Shown here: piece after piece, positions 16,578-25,000 of the stretch
Numbering within the stretch: the first letter of the stretch is position 1
Layout: each line of letters begins with the position of its first letter
DNA from: Robbsia sp. KACC 23696
GTDB taxonomy: Bacteria > Pseudomonadota > Gammaproteobacteria > Burkholderiales > Burkholderiaceae
Direction: 5' to 3'
DNA length: 64,000 nucleotides
NCBI RefSeq assembly: GCF_039852015.1
Contig: NZ_CP156627.1
Span: forward strand, 1,302,001 to 1,366,000
Position numbers and translations under genes: made by a program
Notes under the pieces: model-generated
What the model was told of the DNA's origin: nothing
Seen by the model: the letters and a program-made list of their open reading frames with translations, nothing else
The model's database searches: none

Positions 16578-17840
16578 ATGACCGATGCCACTGTATTGCC
16601 GACGCCCACGCGCGCCTCCACGACTGCGATGTCCGATTCGGGAGACTTCCCCGGCACGGCATCGGCGACATCGCGCCACGCGCCTCTCGCAATGCAAGGG
16701 ATCGTCGGCCGACGGGTTCTGACGCAGCAGGGGCTCGGCGCCGCGCGGCTCCGATTCGACGATGCGCATATCGGCGAGATATCGTACGCCGCCGCCGATC
16801 GCGCGGATGCAGGCCTGCTGGACGCCGGCGATCTGCTTGTGCTGCCGGGTATCGTCGATATTCACGGCGACGCGTTCGAGCGGGCGGTGATGCCGCGCCC
16901 GAACGTGCATTTCGACTATGGCCACGCTTTGTGGGACGTGGATCGCCAGTTGCTCGTCAACGGCATCACGACCGCCTTTCATGGTGTCACCGTTTCGTGG
17001 GAAGGCGGGCTGCGCGGCGCGCCGTATGCCGAGCGCATGTTCGACGCCTTGCAACGGCATGCCGCTGTGCTCGGTGCGCAGCACCAGGTGCATCTGCGTT
17101 TCGAGACGCACAATCTGAACGATGTCGATCGTGCCTGCGCGTGGATCCGCGAAGGCCGTATCGGTTTCGTGGCGCTGAACGACCATCTGCCTTCGATGTA
17201 TCAGCGCCTGGGTAACGATCGTAAATTGCTGCAATATGCCGACCGCGCGCAATGCGATATCGACACCTTCTCGCAGCGCATTCGCGATGCCCATGCGCGT
17301 GCGGCCGAGGTGCCGGCGGCGATGGCGCGTCTGGTCGATTGCGCACTGTCCGCGGGGCTGCAAGTGGCGTCGCATGACGATCCCGACGATACCGTGCGCC
17401 GCGACTACGACGCGATGGGCTGCCGGGTGGCGGAATTCCCGCTGCAGGTGTCCACGGCGGCATTGGCGCGGTCTCTGGGCAATGCGGTGATCTTCGGTGC
17501 GCCGAACGTGGTGCGCGGCGGTAGCCACGTCAATGCGCCGAGCGCATTGGACATGGTGCAGGCCGGCTATTGCACGGTGCTGGCCTCCGATTATTACTAT
17601 CCGGCGCCGCTACACGCGGTGTTCATGATGGTCGCGCAAGGCGCGCGCAGCCTCGCCGATGCCTGGCCGCTGGTGTCGGCCAATCCCGCGCTGGCGGCCA
17701 ATCTCTCGGATCGAGGCGTCTTGGCCACCGGGCTGCGTGCCGATGCGATCCTGGTCAACGATAGCCTGCCTGGGCTGCCGCGCGTCGTCGCGACGGTGGT
17801 GGCGGGCCGCATCGTGTTCGCCGATCGGTCCCTGCCGTGA
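16578..17840 (+). CDS. phnM: PhnM-family amidohydrolase, divergent type (PhnM2)
   Basis: 420 residues. Recognisable as a PhnM-type diphosphatase: LVLPGIVDIHGDAFERAVMPRPNV (metal ligands H-x-D), LLVNGITTAFHGVTVSWEGG, LQVASHDDPDD, VIFGAPNVVRGGSHVNAP and LASDYYYPAPL. It departs from PhnM1 in several places: HGDAFER for HCDAIEK, and ALNDHLPSM where PhnM1 has SIMDHSPGQ. The first 35 residues are a Thr/Ser/Ala-rich leader. GGAG lies 8 bases before the ATG. It overlaps the DUF1045 gene by four bases. Whether both PhnM proteins do the same reaction, or one serves a different ribosyl phosphonate, cannot be told. Confidence 0.88.
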   Translation: MTDATVLPTPTRASTTAMSDSGDFPGTASATSRHAPLAMQGIVGRRVLTQQGLGAARLRFDDAHIGEISYAAADRADAGLLDAGDLLVLPGIVDIHGDAFERAVMPRPNVHFDYGHALWDVDRQLLVNGITTAFHGVTVSWEGGLRGAPYAERMFDALQRHAAVLGAQHQVHLRFETHNLNDVDRACAWIREGRIGFVALNDHLPSMYQRLGNDRKLLQYADRAQCDIDTFSQRIRDAHARAAEVPAAMARLVDCALSAGLQVASHDDPDDTVRRDYDAMGCRVAEFPLQVSTAALARSLGNAVIFGAPNVVRGGSHVNAPSALDMVQAGYCTVLASDYYYPAPLHAVFMMVAQGARSLADAWPLVSANPALAANLSDRGVLATGLRADAILVNDSLPGLPRVVATVVAGRIVFADRSLP

Positions 17841-18754
17841 AGCCCGATATGCGCTACGCGATCTATCTGACGCCTTCGGGACCATGGAAGGAGGTCGGCA
17901 CTATGTGGCTCGGCCGGGATGCCGAGCAAGATAGCGCGTTGCCACGGGATTGGCTCGACGTGCTGTCGCGCGAGCCGCGCGCATTGCCCGGTGCAGATGA
18001 CGCGACCGATGTCCCCGCCGCGCCCGATGCGCCGATGTCGGCGGCGCTGCTCGACGACTGGACGCGCGAGCCGCGCCGCTATGGATTGCACGCGACATTG
18101 AAGGCACCGTTTCGGCTGGCCGTCGGGCAGTCTGTCGTTGCGCTGGATGCGGCGCTGCGTGCGTTGGCCGCCTCGACGCCGCCGTTCACGCTCGCCTTGC
18201 AGCTGCGCGCCTTGCGCGGCTTTCTGGCGTGGCAAGCCGCCGAACCGGCGATCGAGCGCGGTGCGCTGCAAGCCCTTGCGGACCGGTGCGTGCGCGAGCT
18301 AGACCTCTTCCGGGCGCCGCCGACGGCGCAAGACCGGGCGCGACGTCTCGAAAAAGCTGGCGGCGAGGCGAAAGTCTATGATGCACGCGAAGCGGCGCAT
18401 CTCGAACGCTGGGGCTATCCTTATGTGTTCGACACTTTTCGCTTTCATATCACGCTGACGAATCGTCTGGCCTCAGGCGAGGAGGCGGCCGCGCGCCGTG
18501 TTCTGGCGGCCTTGGCGCGCTGGGTCGCGACGAAAGACGGTGCGTCGGACAGGCGCGATGTGATATCGGGCGTGGCGCACGGCATGCCGGTGCGCGACAT
18601 CTCCTTATTCATCCAGGCCGCGCCGGATCGCCCTTTCGTCGTCGCGCGCCATTACGGTTTCGACGGTCGTGTACGGGATGCCGCCGGGGCCGCGGCGCTC
18701 GGCGAAAAAGCGGTCGATGCAGGACATCGTGCCGACAAGGAGATTGCGGAATGA
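17837..18754 (+). CDS. DUF1045 phosphonate-metabolism protein, 2H phosphoesterase fold
   Basis: 305 residues from a GTG that overlaps the phnM2 stop (GTGA); an ATG at 17849 would give a more usual family start (MRYAIYLTP). The two catalytic-type H-x-T motifs of the 2H phosphoesterase superfamily are present: GLHATLKAPFRL near residue 90 and FRFHITLTNRL near residue 210. Members of this family occur in C-P lyase operons, and 2H enzymes typically open cyclic phosphates. In the E. coli pathway the 5-phosphoribosyl 1,2-cyclic phosphate left by PhnJ is opened by PhnP, which is not in this locus; this protein is the obvious candidate for that step (inference). Its stop overlaps the phnN start by four bases. 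Confidence 0.88.
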   Translation: MKPDMRYAIYLTPSGPWKEVGTMWLGRDAEQDSALPRDWLDVLSREPRALPGADDATDVPAAPDAPMSAALLDDWTREPRRYGLHATLKAPFRLAVGQSVVALDAALRALAASTPPFTLALQLRALRGFLAWQAAEPAIERGALQALADRCVRELDLFRAPPTAQDRARRLEKAGGEAKVYDAREAAHLERWGYPYVFDTFRFHITLTNRLASGEEAAARRVLAALARWVATKDGASDRRDVISGVAHGMPVRDISLFIQAAPDRPFVVARHYGFDGRVRDAAGAAALGEKAVDAGHRADKEIAE

Positions 18755-19326
18755 GTCAGGAAGGCAGCGCTGTCAGGCGCGGTGCGCTGGTGTATTTGAT
18801 GGGTGCGTCGGGCAGCGGCAAGGACAGTGTATTGCGCTGGTTGGGCGCGCAATGGCAAGAAAGCGATCGCATCGTTGCTGCGCATCGATACCTGACGCGC
18901 GAGAGCGATGCGAACGAAGCGGGCGTGACGCTATCCGATGCGGAGTTCGAGCGCCGCATGCAGCTGGGTTTTTTCGCGATGCATTGGCGCAGCCATGACG
19001 TGTACTACGGCGTGGGGATCGAACTGGATGCATGGCGCGCCGCCGGCCTGACCGTGATCGTCAACGGCTCGCGGGATTATCTGCCGCAGGCGTGCGCGCG
19101 ATACCCGGACCTCTATGCGATCGAATTGACCGTCGATCCGGAAGTGCTCGCGGCACGGTTGCGGCAGCGCGGTCGAGAGAGCGGCGCTGCCATCGCGGCG
19201 CGGTTGGCACGCGGTGCACAGCAGTTCGCGGTGCCCGACGGTTGCCGCGTGGTGAGGCTGCGCAACGACGGCGCGCTGGAGGATGCGGGCGAGGCGATTC
19301 AGGGCTTGATCCGCGGTCTCCCCTGA
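18751..19326 (+). CDS. phnN: Ribose 1,5-bisphosphokinase PhnN
   Basis: 191 residues of the guanylate-kinase-like P-loop family. P-loop MGASGSGKDS at about residues 17-26, RYLTRESDANEAG (substrate-binding loop), FFAMHWRSHDVYYGVG and VIVNGSRDYLPQA. It phosphorylates ribose 1,5-bisphosphate to PRPP, feeding the phosphonate-derived sugar back into nucleotide synthesis. ATGA overlap with the DUF1045 gene. Last gene of the plus-strand phn unit. Confidence 0.94.
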   Translation: MSQEGSAVRRGALVYLMGASGSGKDSVLRWLGAQWQESDRIVAAHRYLTRESDANEAGVTLSDAEFERRMQLGFFAMHWRSHDVYYGVGIELDAWRAAGLTVIVNGSRDYLPQACARYPDLYAIELTVDPEVLAARLRQRGRESGAAIAARLARGAQQFAVPDGCRVVRLRNDGALEDAGEAIQGLIRGLP

Positions 19327-19346
19327 ACGACCACGGGGCGCGCGGC

Positions 19347-19370
19347 GCGTGCCGGTATGTCGGGGCACGC
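19347..19370. terminator. Weak hairpin between phnN and the LysR gene
   Basis: GCGTGCC (19347-19353) pairs with GGCACGC (19364-19370) across a 10-base loop, in the 65-base gap between two convergent genes. No T-run follows, so its role as terminator is uncertain. Confidence 0.3.
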
Positions 19371-19391
19371 CGACCGCGCGCGGGCGTCGGA

Positions 19392-20357
19392 TCAGCGCTT
19401 TTTTCGCGCCGGCCGCTTCTTGTCGTGCTGCGTTTGAAGCGCGTCGATATCGATCGGGATGAAGGGCACTTGAAAGCGCTCGACGAGAAAATCGATAAAG
19501 ACACGGGCGCGGGGCGACTGCGTGCGTTGCCCCGGATAATATACGAACAAGTCGGCCGCGGGCAGTGTGACGTCTGGCAGTACGCACTTCAATCGGCCGC
19601 TCTGAATGTATTTTGCGAGATCCCATTCCGAGCGTATCAAGATGCCATGCCCGTCGAGGGCCCAGCGCAGCACGATATCCCCGTCGTTGCTCGTCATCGC
19701 GCCCTTGACCTTCAGCGCTTCCCACTGCGCGTCACGCAGGAATTTCCAGACGCCGTGCGCATCGTCGTTTTGCGAATGAACGATGCAGCGATGTTGGTGC
19801 AAATCTTCCTTACTCAGCGGCGTGCCGAAACGTTCGAGGTATTTCGGCGATGCGCAAAGGAAGCGCCGATTGCTCATCAAACGCCGTGCACGCAGACGGC
19901 TGTCGGGCAGCTCGCCGAAGCGAATACCCATATCGAATGCGCCTTCGACAAGATCGACGGGACGGTCCGTCACGACGAATTCGATGTCGATATGCGGGTA
20001 GCGTTTTGAGAATTCCGAGACGAGCGGTGCGATCGTCGTGCGGCCGAAACCCAGTGTGGCATTGATACGGAGCAGGCCCTGCGGATCCGACGGGGTTCCT
20101 GCGATCAAATCTTCCATCTCGCGCACTTGATCCAGTATCCGCGCGGCATACACGGCGTACGTTTCGCCTTCCGGCGTCAAGCTGACACTGCGCGTGGTGC
20201 GGTTGACCAGTCGTGCGCCAAGCCTTTGCTCAAGTAGACCGAGCCGCTTGCTCGCCGCCGGCGGGGTCAAACCCAGTGCACGGGCCGCCCCGGACAGACT
20301 TTTCCGCTTGGCCAATTCAATAAAAAACGCGAAATCGGATGTCGCTTCAGTTTTCAC
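19392..20357 (-). CDS. LysR family transcriptional regulator, divergent from tarD
   Basis: 321 residues. N-terminal helix-turn-helix FAFFIELAKRKSLSGAARALGLTPPAASKRLGLLEQRLGARLVNRTTR, then a LysR effector domain (DPQGLLRINATLGFGRTTIAPLVSEF, DIEFVVTDRPVDLVEGAFDMGIRFGELPDS). The domain is of the type found in DmlR/TtdR-like regulators of hydroxy-dicarboxylate use. Its divergent orientation to the tartrate dehydratase gene 138 bases away suggests it controls that gene in response to tartrate or a related acid (inference). The C-terminus ends in a basic KKRPARKKR tail. Confidence 0.87.
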   Translation of the reverse strand: MKTEATSDFAFFIELAKRKSLSGAARALGLTPPAASKRLGLLEQRLGARLVNRTTRSVSLTPEGETYAVYAARILDQVREMEDLIAGTPSDPQGLLRINATLGFGRTTIAPLVSEFSKRYPHIDIEFVVTDRPVDLVEGAFDMGIRFGELPDSRLRARRLMSNRRFLCASPKYLERFGTPLSKEDLHQHRCIVHSQNDDAHGVWKFLRDAQWEALKVKGAMTSNDGDIVLRWALDGHGILIRSEWDLAKYIQSGRLKCVLPDVTLPAADLFVYYPGQRTQSPRARVFIDFLVERFQVPFIPIDIDALQTQHDKKRPARKKR

Positions 20358-20495
20358 TTTGGGTAAACAATGAAGTGAATGTTAGCGAATTATAGTCCGT
20401 CCAGACGGGACTATCCTAGCGTCTATCCCGTCGACCGTCGGCGGGTCGACTGGCCACGACCGCGCCTGACCCGCTCGAAACAAGGACATCTCACA

Positions 20496-21662
20496 ATGAA
20501 AATTCTGGAAATTCGCGAAATCACGCTGCCGATCAGTTCGCCGATTCGCAACGCCTACATCGATTTCAGCAAGATGACGCTGAGTCTCGTCGCGGTAATG
20601 ACCGATGTGATACGCGATGGCAAGCCGGTCGTCGGTTATGGATTCAACTCGAATGGGCGCTACGGACAAGGGACCTTGATGCGCGAGCGCTTCATTCCCC
20701 GTGTGCTCGAGGCCGATCCGGCGACGCTGGTCAACGATGCCGGCGATAACCTCGATCCGCATAAGATCTGGGCGACGATGTTCACCAACGAAAAGCCCGG
20801 CGGCCATGGCGAGCGGTCCGTCGCGATCGGGACGATCGATATGGCGGTCTGGGACGCTGTCGCAAAAATCGAAGGCAAGCCGCTGTTCCAGCTCCTCGCC
20901 GACCGTTACGGTGACGGTGAGCCGGACCGTAAGGTTTTCGTATACGCTGCCGGCGGTTATTACTATCCGGGTCAGGATCACGGCAAGCTCAAGGACGAGA
21001 TGCGCAGCTATCTCGATCGCGGCTATACGGTGGTGAAAAAGAAGATCGGTGGCGGCTCGCTCGATGAGGACTTGCGGCGCATCGATTCGATCTTGAGTGT
21101 CTTGGGCGATGGCCACAAGCTCGCGGTGGACGCCAATGGTCGTTTTGATCGGGACACGGCGATTCGCTACGCGAAGGCGTTGTCTCAATATGATTTGTTT
21201 TGGTATGAGGAAGCCGGCGATCCGCTCGACTTCGAGCTGCAGGCGACGCTGCGAAACTATTACGCAAAGCCGATGGCGACTGGAGAGAATTTATTCTCGA
21301 TGCAAGATGCGCGAAATTTGATTCGCTATGGTGGCATGCGCGCCGATCGTGACTGGTTGCAGTTCGATTGCGCCTTGAGCTATGGCTTGGTCGAGTACTT
21401 GCGTACGCTGGAGATGCTGCGCGAGCACGGCTGGTCGCCGAAGCGATGCATCCCGCATGGCGGCCATCAGATGTCGTTGAATATCGCGGCGGGATTAGGC
21501 CTGGGGGGCAACGAATCCTATCCTGATTTGTTCCAGCCCTTCGGTGGTTTCCCCGACGGGGTGAAGGTCGATAACGGCTATATCATGATGCCGGACTTGC
21601 CCGGCATCGGCTTCGAAGGCAAGGCCGATCTGATCGCGGAGATGCGTAAGCTGTCTGCCTGA
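20496..21662 (+). CDS. tarD: D(-)-tartrate dehydratase, enolase superfamily
   Basis: 388 residues. From memory this matches the characterised Bradyrhizobium D-tartrate dehydratase nearly throughout: REITLPISSPIRNAYIDFSKM, YGFNSNGRYGQG, NEKPGGHGERSVAIGTIDMAVWD, FVYAAGGYYYPG, then KKKIGGG (the K-x-K acid/base pair of mandelate-racemase-like enzymes), DANGRF, WYEEAGDP and GEN (three Mg2+ ligands on successive strands) and the catalytic-histidine segment RCIPHGGHQMSLNIAAGLGLGGNESYPD. It removes water from D-tartrate to give oxaloacetate. ATG 20496 has AAGGA 11 bases upstream; the longer frame to 20379 is intergenic. No transporter for tartrate is adjacent. Confidence 0.93.
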   Translation: MKILEIREITLPISSPIRNAYIDFSKMTLSLVAVMTDVIRDGKPVVGYGFNSNGRYGQGTLMRERFIPRVLEADPATLVNDAGDNLDPHKIWATMFTNEKPGGHGERSVAIGTIDMAVWDAVAKIEGKPLFQLLADRYGDGEPDRKVFVYAAGGYYYPGQDHGKLKDEMRSYLDRGYTVVKKKIGGGSLDEDLRRIDSILSVLGDGHKLAVDANGRFDRDTAIRYAKALSQYDLFWYEEAGDPLDFELQATLRNYYAKPMATGENLFSMQDARNLIRYGGMRADRDWLQFDCALSYGLVEYLRTLEMLREHGWSPKRCIPHGGHQMSLNIAAGLGLGGNESYPDLFQPFGGFPDGVKVDNGYIMMPDLPGIGFEGKADLIAEMRKLSA

Positions 21663-21673
21663 GGACCACGATG

Positions 21674-21707
21674 CCAGCGTGATTGACTTTTTTCTCTGGC
21701 ACGCTGG
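21674..21707 (+). terminator. Hairpin after tarD
   Basis: CCAGCGTG (21674-21681) and CACGCTGG (21700-21707) form a perfect 8-base stem. The 18-base loop contains a run of six T. It sits just after the tarD stop and before the small glycine-zipper gene, so it may be a terminator or a leader structure of the next gene. Confidence 0.4.
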
Positions 21708-21762
21708 ACCTCAGCGCATCCGGCACAGGACCGGTATGATGGTCATATTTAAGGAGTTGTTC

Positions 21763-21993
21763 ATGAAGTCCTCGATCGCCATCATTATCGCCGCATGCGG
21801 CATCGCGTTGTCCGGCACCGCTTCGGCTGCAGGCTGTATGAAAGGCGCCGCGGTAGGCGGTGTGGCGGGCCACGTCGCGGGTAAGCACGCCGTCCTCGGT
21901 GCCGCTGCCGGATGCGCTATCGGCCATCACCACGCATCGAAGAAGCAGAAGGAAGCCAATCAGGCCGCCGCCAACGCCCCGCACGGCCAGTAA
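21763..21993 (+). CDS. Small exported glycine-zipper protein
   Basis: 76 residues. Signal peptide MKSSIAIIIAACGIALSGTASA, then a single glycine-rich segment GAAVGGVAGHVAGKHAVLGAAAGCAIGHHHASKK with G-x3-G spacing, as in glycine-zipper outer-membrane or periplasmic proteins, and a polar C-terminus. Three consecutive histidines follow the zipper. AAGGAG lies 6 bases before the ATG. Function unknown; such proteins are common and often envelope-associated in Burkholderia. Confidence 0.75.
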   Translation: MKSSIAIIIAACGIALSGTASAAGCMKGAAVGGVAGHVAGKHAVLGAAAGCAIGHHHASKKQKEANQAAANAPHGQ

Positions 21994-22026
21994 GCGCGTT
22001 TCGACGGCGTCTCGCCCCTTCTGCGT

Positions 22027-25000
22027 TTATTGCGAGGGGGCGATCTTGGCACCGTGACTGGGTGCATCGTTTGCATACGTCGGAAGACGAAATGGCCGCG
22101 ACAACATCGCGCCGGCCTCCGTCGCACTCAGCGGCTTGCTGAACCAGAAACCCTGGATCGCCGAGCAGCCGTTGTCTATCAAAAATGTCAGTTGCGCACG
22201 CGTTTCCACGCCTTCCGCAATCACTTCCAGATTCAACTGCCGGCATAGCGCTACCACGGCGCGGGCGATCGTCTGATCGTTCTTGTTTTCGGTAACGCCG
22301 CGCACGAAGGACTGATCCAGCTTTAGACGCGCAATCGGGAAGGACTTCAGTGCGCTGAGGCTCGAATACCCGGTACCAAAATCATCGATCGACAGGCGCA
22401 CGCCCATTTTTTCGAGAATGCGCATCCGCGCGACCGCGCGCGGCACGTCCAGCATGATGACGCTCTCGGTGATTTCGAGTTCCAGATAGGCAGCATCCAG
22501 CCCGCTGCGACGCAGCGCGTCGGCTACGGCATCGACCAGGCTGTCGTCGGCGAATTGCCGCGCAGACACGTTGACGGACATGATGACCGGATCGTAGCCG
22601 GCATCCTGCCACGCTTTGTTTTGGCGACAGGCCGCTTCCAGGACCCAGGCACCAATCGGCACGATCAGTCCGTTCTCTTCGGCAAAGGAAATAAACGTGG
22701 AGGGCATGATCACCCCGTGTCGGGGATGATGCCAGCGCAGCAACGCTTCCATCCCGAAAATACGCGAGGCGGCGAGATCGACCTGCGGTTGGAAGACGAG
22801 CTGAAACTCGCCCCCATCCAGCGCATGTCGCAGCGCTTCTTTCAAGCGCAGTTTCTCGCGCGCCCGCGCGTTCATCTCCGATGTATAGGCGCGCCAGGTA
22901 TTTCGTCCGCTTTCCTTCGCCCGATACATCGCCGCATCGGCATTCATCAGCAGCGTCTGCGTATCGTCGCCGTCTTCGGGGAAGCGTGCCGAGCCGATGC
23001 TGGCGCTGATCCGATAGTCTTCGTCGAGCAGGCAGACGGGCTCGGCGATGACGGTCCGGATATAGGCGATGGTGCTGGCAAGACCATCGGCGTGGTGCTC
23101 CGGCGCGCAGAGCACCAGCACGAATTCGTCGCCGCCGAGACGCACAACCATGTCGGCAGGCTCGATCGCCGCCATCATTCGGTGCGCTACCGTTTTCAAC
23201 AGAATGTCACCGGCGTGGTGACCCAGGCTGTCGTTGATCAGCTTGAAATTATCCAAATCGATAAAGACGACGGCGACCTGGCCGCCTTGCGTGCGTGCGC
23301 GCGCCAACACCTCTCCGAGACGTTCGGACAGCAGGATGCGGTTCGGCAGGCCGGTCAAGGCATCGTGCTTTGCCATATGGCGAATCCGCTTCTCCACTTC
23401 GAAGCGCTCGACCGCGATGGCTGTCAGTCGCGTCGCCGCGGCGATTGCCTCCAATTCCGCTTCCGATGCCGAACGTGGATCGCGCACGAAGACGAGGAGC
23501 GCCGCCAAGGGGCGGGCCATGCCGGCGTGGGCTAGCTCGACGTCATAGCCGGTGCGCTCCACGTCGGTCAGTGCCTGATTGCCTGGCATATCGCTATGTG
23601 CCAGCACCGGAAAGGCCCAGCAGTCGGCGAAGCCATGCAGGCCGCAGCGCGCCAGCATGACGCCGAATTCCGGATCGGTCGTGCGCGATAGATGCACCGG
23701 CCGACGATAGTGAATCGCGCGACCACCGGGGCCCGCATCGGGGCCGATCGGTGCGCCGTCGGCCAACTCGCGATAGACGCTCGGCATGTCGCCGACCGCG
23801 CCGATGCGCAATGCCGTGCCGTCCGGCGCGCAAAGCAGGATGGCGCATCGCGCATGGGCAATCTGTGCATCCAGCGTTTCGAGCAGATGCGCGAGAATAC
23901 GGTCGAGCGGCGTGCCTGTCGCGATCATTTCGAGCAGACGGTTCTGCTCGACGCGCCGCACGTCGGTCAACTTTTGCGGGCTGATATCGCGAATGATCGA
24001 CACCAGACCGTCTTCGACGCGGACCACTTGCCGATGCAGCCAAATTCGCGTGCCGTCGGGGCGCTCGTGCAGCCATTCGCTCGCCTCGGTCTTGCTCGTC
24101 GTGGCGACGGAGATCAGCGCGGGAAAGCCGTCGGGACCGAAGAGATTTGCCGATGCGTCATCGATACGCCGGCCGACCAGCGCGATCTGCGACTCGCCCA
24201 GTAGTTGGGTGGCACGTCGGCTCGCGGCGGTGACGATAAAGGAGACGCCCCCTTTGTGCCAGCGATGCAGCGTGCGCAGCACGACAAAGCCGTCGAGGCT
24301 TGCTTCCGATGCGGCGAAGTAGGTCCGCTGGATTTGTCGTGCATTATGGCGGCTGCGCACGAGTTGCCAGCTCATGCGGCTCAGCAACGCGGTCAACAGC
24401 AGCAGGACGCCTGTCGCGACCCATGCCGATAGCAGATAGGTCCGGCGGCTGGCGCGGTAGTTCGCCATCTCCTCGTCGAACGAGAGGCCGACGACGGCCG
24501 TCAGCGGGAAATCGTGCAAGGCGCGCGCGCTGGTCAGGCGCACCGTGCCGTCGCCCCAGCGAACCCGCGTCACCGCATAGGACGGATGGGCGACCAAGGG
24601 CGTGGCATCGGCGTCGATCAATGTGTCGTTCCACGCAGTCCGATCGCCGATCTGCGCGGCTCGAACCTTCGCATCGGTACCAGCGAGCAATAGCATGCCG
24701 GCATCGCCCATGCGGTTCCGGTCATATCCGCTCGTGAAATAGCGCCCATCCACCGTGAGGAGCACCACGCCGACGAATCGACCGGCCGCATCGTACAACG
24801 CCCGACTGAACGTGACTAGGCCCTTTGGTGCAAGCGGATCGTGGATGCTTTCGCTCATCAGTGTGGCGCCATCCGCATCGTCGTATTCGACGGCCTCGGG
24901 TTCGGCGGGCACATCGTGATCGGCGACGTTTATGAATCCGGCGGTAGTCGCTACTTTCTTGGCATGCAGCCCGTCACGTCGCAAAGGATGCCGATGGGGA

